DNA of 64,000 bases. It comes from Chryseobacterium pennipullorum (lineage in GTDB: Bacteria > Bacteroidota > Bacteroidia > Flavobacteriales > Weeksellaceae). Positions 25,506 through 35,919 of the stretch are shown one piece after another. Under the pieces are notes generated by a model that did no database searches, was not told the DNA's origin, and saw only the letters and a program-made list of their open reading frames with translations. Each line of letters begins with the position of its first letter. Positions within the stretch are counted from its first letter, which is position 1. Both the position numbers and the translations under genes were made by a program. Where the stretch lies: contig NZ_QNVV01000003.1 of NCBI RefSeq assembly GCF_003384725.1, positions 358,614 to 422,613 of the forward strand. Reading direction: 5' to 3'.

Positions 25506-26090
25506 TTACTTATAAAAACTGCTTCCGTCCAAATATTCAAAAACTTCTGGGGGAAGCATAGGCCTAACATTTTTGCCCTCTTTAATCATATTGCGTATTT
25601 CGGTTGCAGAAAGCTCAATAACCGGAGCTTTTATTAGTGAAATATTATCGTGCTGCAGATAGTCGGAATCTTTCTTTTCCCCGTCAAACACTCTTGGATA
25701 CACAATGATATGATGGTTTTTGATCAGGATATCAGAATTCTTCCATTTGTGAAGACTGTTCAGGTTATCTTCTCCCATCATCAGGCTGAAAGAATATTCA
25801 GGATACTTCTCGTGAAGATAAGTCAGGGTATCGATGGTATAGCTTGGTTTGGGAAGAGAGAATTCCACGTTGGAAGCTCTCATATTCGGATAATTTTTTA
25901 CTGCAAGCTGCACCATATCAAGCCTGTTGTGATCGTTCAGTAAAGATTTTTTGTCTTTAAACGGATTCTGAGGACTTACAACAAACCAAAGCTCATCCAT
26001 ATCAGAATTTTCCAGAATATAATTGGCCAGAATAAGATGACCGATATGGATAGGATTAAAAGATCCGAAAAATAAACCGATTTTTTTCAT
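25506..26090 (-). CDS. nadD: Nicotinate-nucleotide adenylyltransferase
   Basis: Adenylates nicotinate mononucleotide to deamido-NAD in NAD biosynthesis. The 194-residue size fits. The nucleotidyltransferase signature GSFNPIHIGH lies at about 9-18. SPQNPFKDK and the MMGEDNLNSLHKW segment are typical of NadD, and the C-terminal ISATEIR-like motif is present as LSATEIRNMI (~167-176). The gene directly precedes DUF3817 on the minus strand. The 131 bases upstream hold a repeat (26099-26205). Confidence 0.96.
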   Translation of the reverse strand: MKKIGLFFGSFNPIHIGHLILANYILENSDMDELWFVVSPQNPFKDKKSLLNDHNRLDMVQLAVKNYPNMRASNVEFSLPKPSYTIDTLTYLHEKYPEYSFSLMMGEDNLNSLHKWKNSDILIKNHHIIVYPRVFDGEKKDSDYLQHDNISLIKAPVIELSATEIRNMIKEGKNVRPMLPPEVFEYLDGSSFYK

Positions 26091-26098
26091 TTTTTTGT

Positions 26099-26205
26099 TA
26101 GGTAGTAGATAGCAGGTGGCTGTACTTCAGAATTTAAATATTGGCATCAGGATTCTTTTAAGGTTTACGGGATTGATTTGTTCTGATTCCATTACCTGCA
26201 ACCTA
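26099..26205. repeat. Small element with TAGGTwGyAG terminal inverted repeats
   Basis: TAGGTAGTAG (26099-26108) and CTGCAACCTA (26196-26205) are near-inverse of one another (8 of 10). The same ends frame the four-helix-bundle pseudogene at 41716-42195. There is no coding potential inside, and it looks like a non-autonomous or decayed copy. Confidence 0.5.
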
Positions 26206-26221
26206 AATCCTGCAACCTCAG

Positions 26222-27934
26222 TTACTCTCTGAATTTTACATCCTTGATATTAAGATAATGGGTGACATTTCCCTTCCAGTGATTCTCTTCCACGGTGAAG
26301 GCCAGATCGAAGTTCTTGTTTTTAAAATCGTCAACAAACTGTCCGAGCTTGAATCCTACACATTCAATATTTCGTCCGGTAGCTTCCTGCCGGATATAAA
26401 ACTTAAGATGATTATTATCTTTTCCCATTGTTTTTACATATCCCGAAAGCTTCTGATTCGTCAGCGTAAAGATAGGTTTCATATTATGAGGTCCGAATGG
26501 AGCAAGTTTTCTATGGAAATTGATAAACTCTCTGTTTATTTCATCCACTTTGATTTCACAGTCTATAGTGATAGAAGGCTCTTTCTGATGTTCCTGGATT
26601 TTTTCCGAAACAATTCTCTCAAATTTTTCTTTGAATGCCTCAAATTTCTCTTTCTCCATAGACAAGCCTGCCGCAGCATGATGTCCTCCGAATTTAAGGA
26701 AATGTTCCGAACACATATCAAGTGCTTCATGAACATCAAAATCAGAAACAGATCTCGCTGAAGCTACCATTTCTCCGTTATTACCATCTGTGAATACCAG
26801 CGTAGGTTTATAGTACGTCTCAATGAGCCTGGATGCCACAATACCAATCACACCCTTATTCCATTCAGGATGGTAAACAATAGTGGTGTATTTGGTTTCC
26901 TGCTGTGATTCGATAATCTGATTCAATGCAGAGAGTGTGGAATTCATGTCAAGTTCACGCCTTTCATCATTGAGATCCATAATATCACTGACGATCTGAT
27001 GGGCATGCTTCAGGTTATCAGAAACCATCAGCTCTACCGCAGCTCTGCCATGTGAAATTCTTCCGGCAGCATTAATTTTTGGCGCAATCTCAAAAACAAT
27101 ATTCGAAATTTCAAAATGAGAAAGCTTGTCCTCCGGAATAAGTAACCTTAATCCAAGATTTCTGGTTTTTCTGAGAGTTTTTAATCCCATTTTTGCCAAT
27201 ACCCTGTTTTCACCTGTCATAGATACAATATCGGCTGCAATAGAAATAGCAAGAAGATCGGTCAGTTCGAATAATTCCGCTTCCGGTAATTTATAGATGG
27301 TATTCAATCCCTGGCAAAGCTTAAAGCCTACACCACATCCGGAAAGCTCTTTAAAGGGATAGCGGCAGTCACTTCTTTTAGGATCAAGAACTGCTGCTGC
27401 AGCAGGAATCTCCTCACCCGGAAGGTGATGGTCGCAGATAATAAAATCTATTCCCAGCCCCGAAGCATAGTTGATCATATCGATCGCCTTGATACCACAG
27501 TCCAGGGCAACAATCAGTGAAAAACCATTTTCTTTGGCAAAATCAATTCCCTCAGTAGAAATTCCATAGCCTTCGGAATTTCTGTCAGGAATGTAATAAT
27601 CCAGGTATTTTTTCTCAACAATTTTGCTGAGATAAAGGTACATTAAGGCTACTGCTGTGGTTCCGTCCACATCATAGTCTCCATATACCAATATTTTTTC
27701 ACCATTTTCAATTGCCGTTGCAATACGCTCTACAGCTTTTTGCATATCTGCCATTAAAAACGGATTATGAATGTCGGTAAGGTTCGGTTTGAAAAATTCT
27801 CTGGCCTTTTGATAATTGTCAATCCCTCTTAGAACGAGGAGCTTAGATTCAAAAGTACCAAAACCAAGTGACGAACTTAGTCGGTCCACAACTTCCTCAT
27901 CAGGTTCGGGCTTGTAAATCCATTTTTGACTCAT
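26222..27934 (-). CDS. recJ: Single-stranded-DNA-specific exonuclease RecJ
   Basis: 5'-3' ssDNA exonuclease in recombination and mismatch repair. The 570-residue frame from the ATG at 27934 (SQKWIYKPEPDE) has the DHH-family motifs GDYDVDGTTA (about 75), DCG, DHHLPGE (about 170) and, in DHHA1, GGHHAAAG (~430). The longer frame opening at 28285 would add 117 residues of non-RecJ sequence and overlap the divergent M48 gene, so 27934 is preferred. Length fits Bacteroidota RecJ. The gap to the divergent protease gene (about 103 bases) probably holds both promoters. Confidence 0.96.
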   Translation of the reverse strand: MSQKWIYKPEPDEEVVDRLSSSLGFGTFESKLLVLRGIDNYQKAREFFKPNLTDIHNPFLMADMQKAVERIATAIENGEKILVYGDYDVDGTTAVALMYLYLSKIVEKKYLDYYIPDRNSEGYGISTEGIDFAKENGFSLIVALDCGIKAIDMINYASGLGIDFIICDHHLPGEEIPAAAAVLDPKRSDCRYPFKELSGCGVGFKLCQGLNTIYKLPEAELFELTDLLAISIAADIVSMTGENRVLAKMGLKTLRKTRNLGLRLLIPEDKLSHFEISNIVFEIAPKINAAGRISHGRAAVELMVSDNLKHAHQIVSDIMDLNDERRELDMNSTLSALNQIIESQQETKYTTIVYHPEWNKGVIGIVASRLIETYYKPTLVFTDGNNGEMVASARSVSDFDVHEALDMCSEHFLKFGGHHAAAGLSMEKEKFEAFKEKFERIVSEKIQEHQKEPSITIDCEIKVDEINREFINFHRKLAPFGPHNMKPIFTLTNQKLSGYVKTMGKDNNHLKFYIRQEATGRNIECVGFKLGQFVDDFKNKNFDLAFTVEENHWKGNVTHYLNIKDVKFRE

Positions 27935-28037
27935 TTCACAAAAATAAGGAAAAAAAATAGCATTGTGAAAAGATAGAGAATGAAGTTTTGACTTTATAAT
28001 TGTTAAAAAATAATTATCTTCGTGCTCCAAATTTGAA

Positions 28038-28856
28038 ATGACTATGAAAAAAATTACACTATGCCTGATCTTTTTAGGCGCGATGAATTCAATTAATGCA
28101 CAAAAGATTAATCTCGGTAAAGCAGCCGGAATAGTTTCCAATGGTGCAAAAGCCTTAACATTTACCAACGACGATGCTATTAAATTATCCAAAGAGTCAG
28201 TAGACTGGATGGATAAAAACAATCCTGTAGCCGGACCCAAAGATCCGTATACTGTGAGATTGAATAAACTGTTTGCGAAACACAAATCCCAGGATGGACT
28301 TAATTTGAATTATAAAGTATATAAGGTAAAAGATATCAATGCTTTTGCTTGTGCAGATGGAAGTGTAAGGGTATTTTCATCTTTGATGGACATTATGAAT
28401 GATAACGAATTGTTGGCTATCATCGGCCACGAGATCGGTCACGTTAAAAACCAGGATACCAAGGATGCCATGAAATCGGCTTATCTGAAAGCTGCAGCTC
28501 TAGATGCCGCTTCATCAGCCTCTTCCACAGTAGCAACGCTTAACGATAGCCAGGTGGGAAAAATGGCCAATGCATTTCTGGATGCTTCACACAGTAAAAA
28601 ACAGGAGTCTGAGGCAGATACCTATTCTTATGATTTTATGAAAAACAACAAATATGACGTTGTAGGAGCGTATTCTGCGTTCAAAAAATTAGCGTTGCTT
28701 TCACAAGGAAGCACACAAACCGGTTTTGAGAAAATGTTCAATTCTCACCCGGATAGCGAAAAAAGAGCGCAGGCTATCAAAAAGAGAGCTGAAAAAGACG
28801 GGCTATGGAAAGATCCGGGAACCGTTTCTCTTCCTACTTCGAAACTGACAAAATAA
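28038..28856 (+). CDS. M48-family zinc metalloprotease, secreted
   Basis: A 272-residue protease with a signal peptide (MNSINAQK, cleaved near residue 21). The zinc motif HEIGH lies at about 131-135, and the third ligand is likely the Glu in the KKQESEAD segment (~196). Family members such as BepA/LoiP act on outer-membrane proteins. ATG at 28044 is an alternative start that begins directly with MKKITLCL and gives a cleaner signal peptide. Transcribed divergently from recJ. A 14-bp hairpin terminator follows. Confidence 0.92.
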   Translation: MTMKKITLCLIFLGAMNSINAQKINLGKAAGIVSNGAKALTFTNDDAIKLSKESVDWMDKNNPVAGPKDPYTVRLNKLFAKHKSQDGLNLNYKVYKVKDINAFACADGSVRVFSSLMDIMNDNELLAIIGHEIGHVKNQDTKDAMKSAYLKAAALDAASSASSTVATLNDSQVGKMANAFLDASHSKKQESEADTYSYDFMKNNKYDVVGAYSAFKKLALLSQGSTQTGFEKMFNSHPDSEKRAQAIKKRAEKDGLWKDPGTVSLPTSKLTK

Positions 28857-28880
28857 TTATTTTATTTATTGTTTAAACGA

Positions 28881-28911
28881 AAATACCTCAAAGCATTGCT
28901 TTGAGGTATTT
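28881..28911. terminator. Bidirectional terminator between M48 and ABC-F genes
   Basis: A perfect 14-bp stem (AAATACCTCAAAGC / GCTTTGAGGTATTT) with a 3-base loop and A/T flanks on both sides. It separates convergent genes. Confidence 0.9.
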
Positions 28912-28937
28912 TTATCTTCAGCTGATAATGTATCAGA

Positions 28938-30632
<1,695 letters not shown>

Positions 30633-30678
30633 TTAAATGTATCGTATTTTTTATATATTCCGATAACGAAATTTTAAA

Positions 30679-31140
30679 ATGATGAAGATTGAGAAAACAG
30701 TTAATATATTAAACAAAAGAGCCCGCTTCGAGTATGAAATTCTTGAAGAATATGAAGCTGGCATGGTTTTGACCGGTACAGAAATAAAATCTTTGCGTTC
30801 GTCCAAAGCATCCATCACAGAATCCTTCTGTCAGTTTATTGATGGGGAGTTATACATCATCAACATGATGATTGATGAATATAAATTGGGAACTTTTTAC
30901 AATCACAAAACAAAAAGGGAACGGAAATTGCTCTTGCACAAAAAAGAATTACAGAAACTTGAAAAAAAGTTAAAGGATGCTGGGAACACCATTGTACCTT
31001 TAAAATTATATATCACTGATCGAGGTAAGGCAAAGGTGCTGATAGCGCTGGGTAGAGGGAAAAAGCTTTTCGATAAAAGGGAGGCGATAAAAGATAGAGA
31101 AAATAAACGGAACCTGGACAGAATATTAAAGAAAAGTTAA
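30679..31140 (+). CDS. smpB: SsrA-binding protein SmpB
   Basis: A tmRNA partner for rescue of stalled ribosomes. At 153 residues it has the family features: NKRARFEYEILEEYEAGMVLTGTEIKSLR at the N-terminal half (quoted motif shortened to EAGMVLTGTEIKSLR), HKTKRERKLLLHK in the middle, RGKAKVLIALGRGKKLFDKR, and a basic C-terminal tail (ENKRNLDRILKKS). ATG at 30682 is equally possible (only the extra Met is lost). It is transcribed divergently from an ABC-F factor. No tmRNA (ssrA) gene was recognised in this window. Confidence 0.97.
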   Translation: MMKIEKTVNILNKRARFEYEILEEYEAGMVLTGTEIKSLRSSKASITESFCQFIDGELYIINMMIDEYKLGTFYNHKTKRERKLLLHKKELQKLEKKLKDAGNTIVPLKLYITDRGKAKVLIALGRGKKLFDKREAIKDRENKRNLDRILKKS

Positions 31141-31157
31141 AAATCATTTGAAAAACT

Positions 31158-31188
31158 TTGTATATAAAGAAAAATTATATTTATTTTG
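31158..31188 (+). promoter_or_regulatory. Probable promoter of the ompA-like gene
   Basis: TTG (31158-31160), 20 bases of AT-rich spacer, then TTATTTTG (31181-31188), one mismatch from TAnnTTTG. The ATG at 31218 follows after 29 bases. Confidence 0.5.
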
Positions 31189-31217
31189 CATTATCAATTA
31201 TTTAATCATTTAATTCT

Positions 31218-32726
31218 ATGAAAAATCTAAAATTAGGAATTTCAGCATTGGCGCTTACTGTTGCTTCTACTGTTTTCGCACAGACTACCAACAATCCGTG
31301 GTTGATCGGAGTTGGTGCTCACGCAGAAAACCACGTGGCAGCACGTAGTAGCTTCAGTAATACGTTCTCTGCTAAAAATTTTACAAAGGGTGTGTTCAAT
31401 GTGAACAATTACTCTATTACACCTCCATTATCTAAGTTAACAGTTGCTAGAAACATTGGAAAAGGTTTAGTAATTGACTGGCAGACTACTGTTGGAAATG
31501 TTGAAAACAAAAGATTCAACATGGGGAAAGAATTTTTCCTAATGACAGGTATTGGTTTCCAGGCTAAAGCTGCAGGTCTTTTATGGAACGAAGAATCTTG
31601 GTTTGATCCATATTTAAGAGTAGGTGCTAACTACCTTAGACATGACTATACAGGTGTTTCTTTCCCAAGAACAAGTGTAGATGCTAACGGTAACCCAATT
31701 GAAACTGTATCTAACGGTGATAATGGTAACGAGAATGGTAAAGCTAACCACTTTACAGTATCTACAGGTGCTGGTGCTAACTTCTGGGTAACTAAGAACT
31801 TCGGTCTTGGTATCCAAGGTGATTACGTATCAACTCCTGGTGATAAGTCTACAGTTGCTAACTTTTGGCAAGCTTCTGCATCTATCTTATTTAGATTCGG
31901 AAACAGAGACAGAGATAAAGATGGTATCCTAGATAAAGATGACCTTTGTCCAGATACTCCAGGTTTACCAGAATTCCAAGGATGTCCTGATACAGACGGA
32001 GATGGTGTTCCAGATAAAGACGATCAATGTCCAGATGTTGCTGGTCCAGTTGAAAACAACGGTTGTCCTTGGCCAGATACAGACGGTGACGGTGTAATCG
32101 ACAAAGATGACGCTTGTCCTACAGTAGCAGGTCCTGCTGAAAACAACGGTTGTCCTTGGCCAGATACAGACGGTGACGGTATCTTAGATAAAGATGATGC
32201 TTGTCCTACTGTTCCAGGTCTTCCAGAATACAACGGATGTCCTAAGCCAAAAGAAGTTATTGGTGAAGAAGCTACAGGTGCTCTTAAAGGTATCTTGTTC
32301 AACTTCAACAAAGCTACGATCAGACCAGAGTCTAATGGTAAATTAGATGAAGCTGCTAAGATCATTAAGCAATCTTCTGACGGTACATTCTTAGTAACAG
32401 GTCACACAGATGCTAAAGGTGCTGCTGCTTACAACTTGAAACTTTCAAGAGAAAGAGCTGCTTCTGTAGTAGGTGCTCTTGAAGCTAGAGGAGTTAACGC
32501 TAACCAGTTGAAATCTGTAGGTGTTGGTTCTAGAGACGCTAAAGTTCCTGCTAAAGCTTCTGACGCTGACAGAATGGTAGACAGAAAAGTAGTTGTTGAA
32601 GCTGTTAACGGTGCTGCTTGGGATGCACTTAAGAAATCTGATCTAGACGTAGTAGTGAAGAAGACTGTAGTGAAGAAAGGTAAAGCTCCAGCTAAGAGAA
32701 AAGCTCCAGCTAAAAAAAGAAAATAA
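31218..32726 (+). CDS. OmpA-family outer-membrane protein with TSP3 repeats and Lys-rich tail
   Basis: A 502-residue protein: signal peptide (cleaved near VFAQ), an N-terminal beta-barrel (about 22-230), four calcium-binding thrombospondin-type-3 repeats (about 231-345; DTDGDGVPDKDDQCPD type) and an OmpA/peptidoglycan-binding domain (about 350-465; GILFNFNKATIRPES, GHTDAKGAAAYNLKLSRERA). An unusual C-terminal tail (~480-502) is dominated by Lys/Ala/Pro (KKGKAPAKRKAPAKKRK). It is likely abundant, since codon choice is strongly biased and it has its own promoter and terminator. It tethers outer membrane to peptidoglycan. Confidence 0.95.
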   Translation: MKNLKLGISALALTVASTVFAQTTNNPWLIGVGAHAENHVAARSSFSNTFSAKNFTKGVFNVNNYSITPPLSKLTVARNIGKGLVIDWQTTVGNVENKRFNMGKEFFLMTGIGFQAKAAGLLWNEESWFDPYLRVGANYLRHDYTGVSFPRTSVDANGNPIETVSNGDNGNENGKANHFTVSTGAGANFWVTKNFGLGIQGDYVSTPGDKSTVANFWQASASILFRFGNRDRDKDGILDKDDLCPDTPGLPEFQGCPDTDGDGVPDKDDQCPDVAGPVENNGCPWPDTDGDGVIDKDDACPTVAGPAENNGCPWPDTDGDGILDKDDACPTVPGLPEYNGCPKPKEVIGEEATGALKGILFNFNKATIRPESNGKLDEAAKIIKQSSDGTFLVTGHTDAKGAAAYNLKLSRERAASVVGALEARGVNANQLKSVGVGSRDAKVPAKASDADRMVDRKVVVEAVNGAAWDALKKSDLDVVVKKTVVKKGKAPAKRKAPAKKRK

Positions 32727-32745
32727 TTAATTTTTCTAAATAATG

Positions 32746-32779
32746 AATACCTCCAATTTTTTGGAGGTATTTTTTTTTT
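32746..32779 (+). terminator. Strong terminator after ompA-like gene
   Basis: AATACCTCCAA / TTGGAGGTATT, an 11-bp stem with TTTT loop, followed by about nine Ts. Confidence 0.92.
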
Positions 32780-32820
32780 GTTGACTTTTGAGTAATTTTG
32801 TTGAAAATTAAAAAATTAAA

Positions 32821-33561
32821 ATGGGAAGAGCATTTGAATATAGAAAAGCTTCTAAAATGGCCAGATGGGATAAAATGGCCAAAACATTCTCTAAAATAGG
32901 TAAGGATATAGCATTAGCTGTAAAAGCTGGTGGAACAGATCCGGAATCCAATCCGGCCCTGAGAAGATGTATCCAAAATGCGAAAGGGGCAAACATGCCT
33001 AAGGACAACGTAGAACGTGCGATTAAAAAAGCGAGCGGTGCTGATGCTGAAAACTATGAAGAAATTACTTACGAAGGATATGGCCAGGGTGGAGTTGCCT
33101 TCTTTGTAGAATGTACCACCAACAATACGACCAGAACAGTAGCTAATGTAAGGGCTGTTTTTAACAAGTTTGATGGTAACCTTGGGAAAAATGGTGAGTT
33201 GGCATTTATCTTTGATAGAAAAGGAATTTTTACCATTGATTTGGCTCAGATTAAGATGGATTGGGATGACTTTGAAATGGAAATGATCGATGGCGGAGCT
33301 GAAGATGTGGAAAAAGATGAAGAAGAAGTAATGATTACAACTGCGTTTGAAGACTTCGGTTCTTTATCCCACAAATTAGATGAACTTGGAATTGAGGCAA
33401 AGAGCGCAGAACTTCAGAGAATTCCAAATAATACAAAAGAAGTCAATGCAGAACAGTTCAAAGCTAATATGAAGATGCTGGAACGTTTTGAAGAGGACGA
33501 TGACGTTCAAAATGTTTACCACAATATGGAAATCACAGAAGAACTGATGAACTCTTTATAA
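32821..33561 (+). CDS. YebC/PmpR-family transcriptional/translation factor
   Basis: A 246-residue protein with the family N-terminus (GRAFEYRKASKMARWDKMAK) and the downstream TDPESNPALR, GANMPKDNVERAIKKA and EITYEGYGQGGVAFFVEC segments. The acidic C-terminal domain is ordinary for the family. Members bind DNA (PmpR) or ease ribosome stalling (YebC2), and the role cannot be settled from sequence. Start is the ATG at 32821, about 40 bases after the ompA terminator. It sits near smpB and an ABC-F gene, all translation-linked, although not one operon. Confidence 0.95.
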   Translation: MGRAFEYRKASKMARWDKMAKTFSKIGKDIALAVKAGGTDPESNPALRRCIQNAKGANMPKDNVERAIKKASGADAENYEEITYEGYGQGGVAFFVECTTNNTTRTVANVRAVFNKFDGNLGKNGELAFIFDRKGIFTIDLAQIKMDWDDFEMEMIDGGAEDVEKDEEEVMITTAFEDFGSLSHKLDELGIEAKSAELQRIPNNTKEVNAEQFKANMKMLERFEEDDDVQNVYHNMEITEELMNSL

Positions 33562-33691
33562 AAAATAATATAGCATTCATATACAGTTAACTTTCAATTA
33601 GTTTCTTTGTACAAAACTATGAAACGCCTTGTTAGATTTGTGAAAACGATAAGGCGTTCCATCCGGCGAATTTAAAAAGCTGAATATACGG

Positions 33692-34516
33692 ATGAAAAGA
33701 AACGTTGAATTAGTTGTCATATCGGATGTTCATTTGGGAACTTATGGATGTAAGGCTAAAGAGTTGTTGAGATATCTCAACTCCATACAGCCTGGAACTT
33801 TAGTTTTGAATGGTGATATTATAGATATCTGGCAGTTCAAAAAGTCTTACTTCCCTAAACCTCATTTGAAAGTAATCCGCAAGATTCTTTCGTTGGCTAC
33901 CAAGAATACAGAGGTCTATTACATCACAGGGAATCATGATGAGATGTTCCGTAAGTTTACAGATTTTGAACTTGGCAAGCTTAAAGTATGTAATAAAATC
34001 TGTCTGGATATCGATAACAAGAAAACATGGATATTCCATGGGGATGTCTTCGATGCTTCCGTGCAACATTCCAAATGGATTGCTAAGCTTGGAGGGAAGG
34101 GGTATGATCTGTTAATCATGATCAACAATGTGGTTAATTGGCTGCTTGAGAAAATGGGCAAGGAGAAATATTCCTTTTCAAAAAAGATCAAAAATAACGT
34201 AAAAAAAGCGGTGAAGTACATTGGCGACTTTGAACTCACTGCCTCCGAACTGGCCATTGATAATCATTATGATTATGTGGTATGTGGGCATATCCACCAG
34301 CCGCAGATCCGCGAGGTGGTTAATAAAAAAGGATCTTGTACCTATTTGAATTCCGGAGACTGGATTGAAAATCTATCTGCACTGGAATACAATGAGAAGC
34401 AATGGAAGATCTTTTATTATGATGAGCATAAGCATTTGCTGCAGGATGATGAGGCGGAAGAGATTCATGAAATGGATAATTCAGCACTTTTAAAAATCGT
34501 AACTAATTTTTCTTAA
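33692..34516 (+). CDS. LpxH-like metallophosphoesterase (UDP-2,3-diacylglucosamine hydrolase type)
   Basis: A 274-residue calcineurin-fold phosphoesterase. Metal-binding motifs appear in order: SDVHLG (about 10), NGDIID (about 43), GNHDE (about 85), HGDVFD (about 115) and CGHIHQP (~190). The spacing fits the UDP-2,3-diacylglucosamine diphosphatase family used in lipid A synthesis, but substrate could differ. The gene overlaps the next one (a glycosyltransferase) by one base (TAATG), so the two are co-translated, which supports a cell-envelope role. Confidence 0.87.
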   Translation: MKRNVELVVISDVHLGTYGCKAKELLRYLNSIQPGTLVLNGDIIDIWQFKKSYFPKPHLKVIRKILSLATKNTEVYYITGNHDEMFRKFTDFELGKLKVCNKICLDIDNKKTWIFHGDVFDASVQHSKWIAKLGGKGYDLLIMINNVVNWLLEKMGKEKYSFSKKIKNNVKKAVKYIGDFELTASELAIDNHYDYVVCGHIHQPQIREVVNKKGSCTYLNSGDWIENLSALEYNEKQWKIFYYDEHKHLLQDDEAEEIHEMDNSALLKIVTNFS

Positions 34517-35487
34517 TGAAAATCCTCTATGCATTTCAGGGTACAGGCAATGGCCATATAGCCAGGGCACAGGAGATTATTCCTATTCTCAAAAAGCATG
34601 CATCAGTGGATACTTTGATCAGTGGTCACCAATCGCAATTAAAGGCTGATTTTGACATTAATTTCCAATATAAAGGTATTTCGTTGCTTTATAACAAAAC
34701 AGGCGGTTTATCCTATCGAAAAACTTTTACTGAAAATAAATTCCTGGAAGCAGCAAAAACGATAAGAGATCTTGACCTTTCCGGATATGATCTCATCATC
34801 AATGATTATGAACCCTTAACAGGATGGGCTTCCAAACTGAAAAAATTACCGATGCTTGAGCTGAGTCATCAGGCATCCATGAGTTTTCCGGAAACCCCAA
34901 AACCTTTGAAAAAAGATTTCCTGGGCGAAATGATTTTAAAATACTATGTTCCGAGTGAAAGGAAAATAGGTTTTCATTTTGAAAATTATCATCCGCAGAT
35001 CAAGAAGCCGGTAATCAGAAAAAAAATCAGAAATCTGAACCCTTTTAAACAGGGATACTATTTGGTATACCTTCCCAGTTTTGCAGATGAAAATATTATC
35101 AAAGTTCTGCGGAAAATTCCGGTGGAATGGAAAGTGTTCTCAAAATACAGTACAGTACGGGTCAAAATAAAAAATGTTGAAGTATTTCCCATCGATGAAA
35201 ATGAGTACCTAAAATATTTTGAAGGCTGTGACGGAATTCTTTGTAATGCTGGTTTTGAAACTCCCGCAGAAGCCCTCTTTATGGATAAAAAGTTATTTGT
35301 AATCCCAATCCATAATCAGTACGAACAGGAATGTAACGCATGTGCCTTGGACCAGATGGGAGTTCCCAATTCTAAAGTTTTAAAGCTGCAGGAGATTATG
35401 GAGTGGGTGGCAGCAGATCATCATCTGAAAGTGGATTACCCGGATGATATCGAAGAAATTCTGATGAGGGAAGTTTTAATTTTGTAA
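34516..35487 (+). CDS. Glycosyltransferase, MurG/MJ1255-like
   Basis: A 323-residue GT-B type protein. The N-terminus ILYAFQGTGNGHIARAQEI contains the Gly-rich loop (G-T-G-N-G-H). The C-terminal half carries DGILCNAGFETPAEAL (nucleotide-sugar binding) and IPIHNQYEQECNA (acidic residues of the donor site). The start codon overlaps the stop of the LpxH-like gene, and its stop lies 12 bases inside the convergent GNAT gene. Together with the upstream phosphoesterase it probably modifies a lipid or polysaccharide of the envelope; the acceptor is unknown. Confidence 0.87.
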   Translation: MKILYAFQGTGNGHIARAQEIIPILKKHASVDTLISGHQSQLKADFDINFQYKGISLLYNKTGGLSYRKTFTENKFLEAAKTIRDLDLSGYDLIINDYEPLTGWASKLKKLPMLELSHQASMSFPETPKPLKKDFLGEMILKYYVPSERKIGFHFENYHPQIKKPVIRKKIRNLNPFKQGYYLVYLPSFADENIIKVLRKIPVEWKVFSKYSTVRVKIKNVEVFPIDENEYLKYFEGCDGILCNAGFETPAEALFMDKKLFVIPIHNQYEQECNACALDQMGVPNSKVLKLQEIMEWVAADHHLKVDYPDDIEEILMREVLIL

Positions 35488-35766
35488 AAAGATATCTTCT
35501 ACATCACTCATCCTGGTCATGACCGACCTTGCGTAAGAACAGTGTGGATATACTTTCCAGCTATTTTCCCTTGCAAATCTGATCGCTTCTTCTACTAAAT
35601 ATTTTCCCATTCCTCTTCCTTCAAATTCTGGATGTACCAAAACAAAAGAAATAATTAATTTATGATCTTCTGGAAAAATGGTATAGGTGAGTCTTCCGAT
35701 TTCTTTAATATCATTATTGAGTGTAAGAACACCTCCATTTCCGGATTTGTTGTTTTCAAATTTCAT
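35476..35766 (-). CDS. Small GNAT-like N-acetyltransferase
   Basis: A 96-residue protein with an acetyl-CoA-binding A-motif pattern, HPEFEGRGMGKYLVEEAIRFAR (core RGMGKYL), and SFVLVHPEF before it. It is at the short end for the fold, closest to the YjdJ/GCN5-related small acetyltransferases. Convergent with the glycosyltransferase, overlapping its last 12 bases. Substrate unknown. Confidence 0.85.
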   Translation of the reverse strand: MKFENNKSGNGGVLTLNNDIKEIGRLTYTIFPEDHKLIISFVLVHPEFEGRGMGKYLVEEAIRFARENSWKVYPHCSYARSVMTRMSDVEDIFLQN

Positions 35767-35919
35767 AATTCATAATTTAAATTGAATGATGCAAAAATTG
35801 CACCGAGTGACCGTTTCGGTTTCAAGTAATAGGCAATAGTGAATAGTATATTGGTTTTTGCACTCAACTTAGTGGTATTAAATTTATCATCGGGTTAAGG
35901 AGGTAAAACCTTGGCTGGA

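Noticed and set aside
27935..28285. Extended N-terminus of the recJ frame
   Set aside because: The extra 117 residues have no RecJ similarity and overlap the divergent M48 gene; ATG 27934 gives the normal length.
33620..33676. Short basic ORF (about 18 codons) and AACGCCTT/AAGGCGTT hairpin before the LpxH-like gene
   Set aside because: Too short, no paralogue, no promoter or T-tract that makes it a convincing peptide or terminator.
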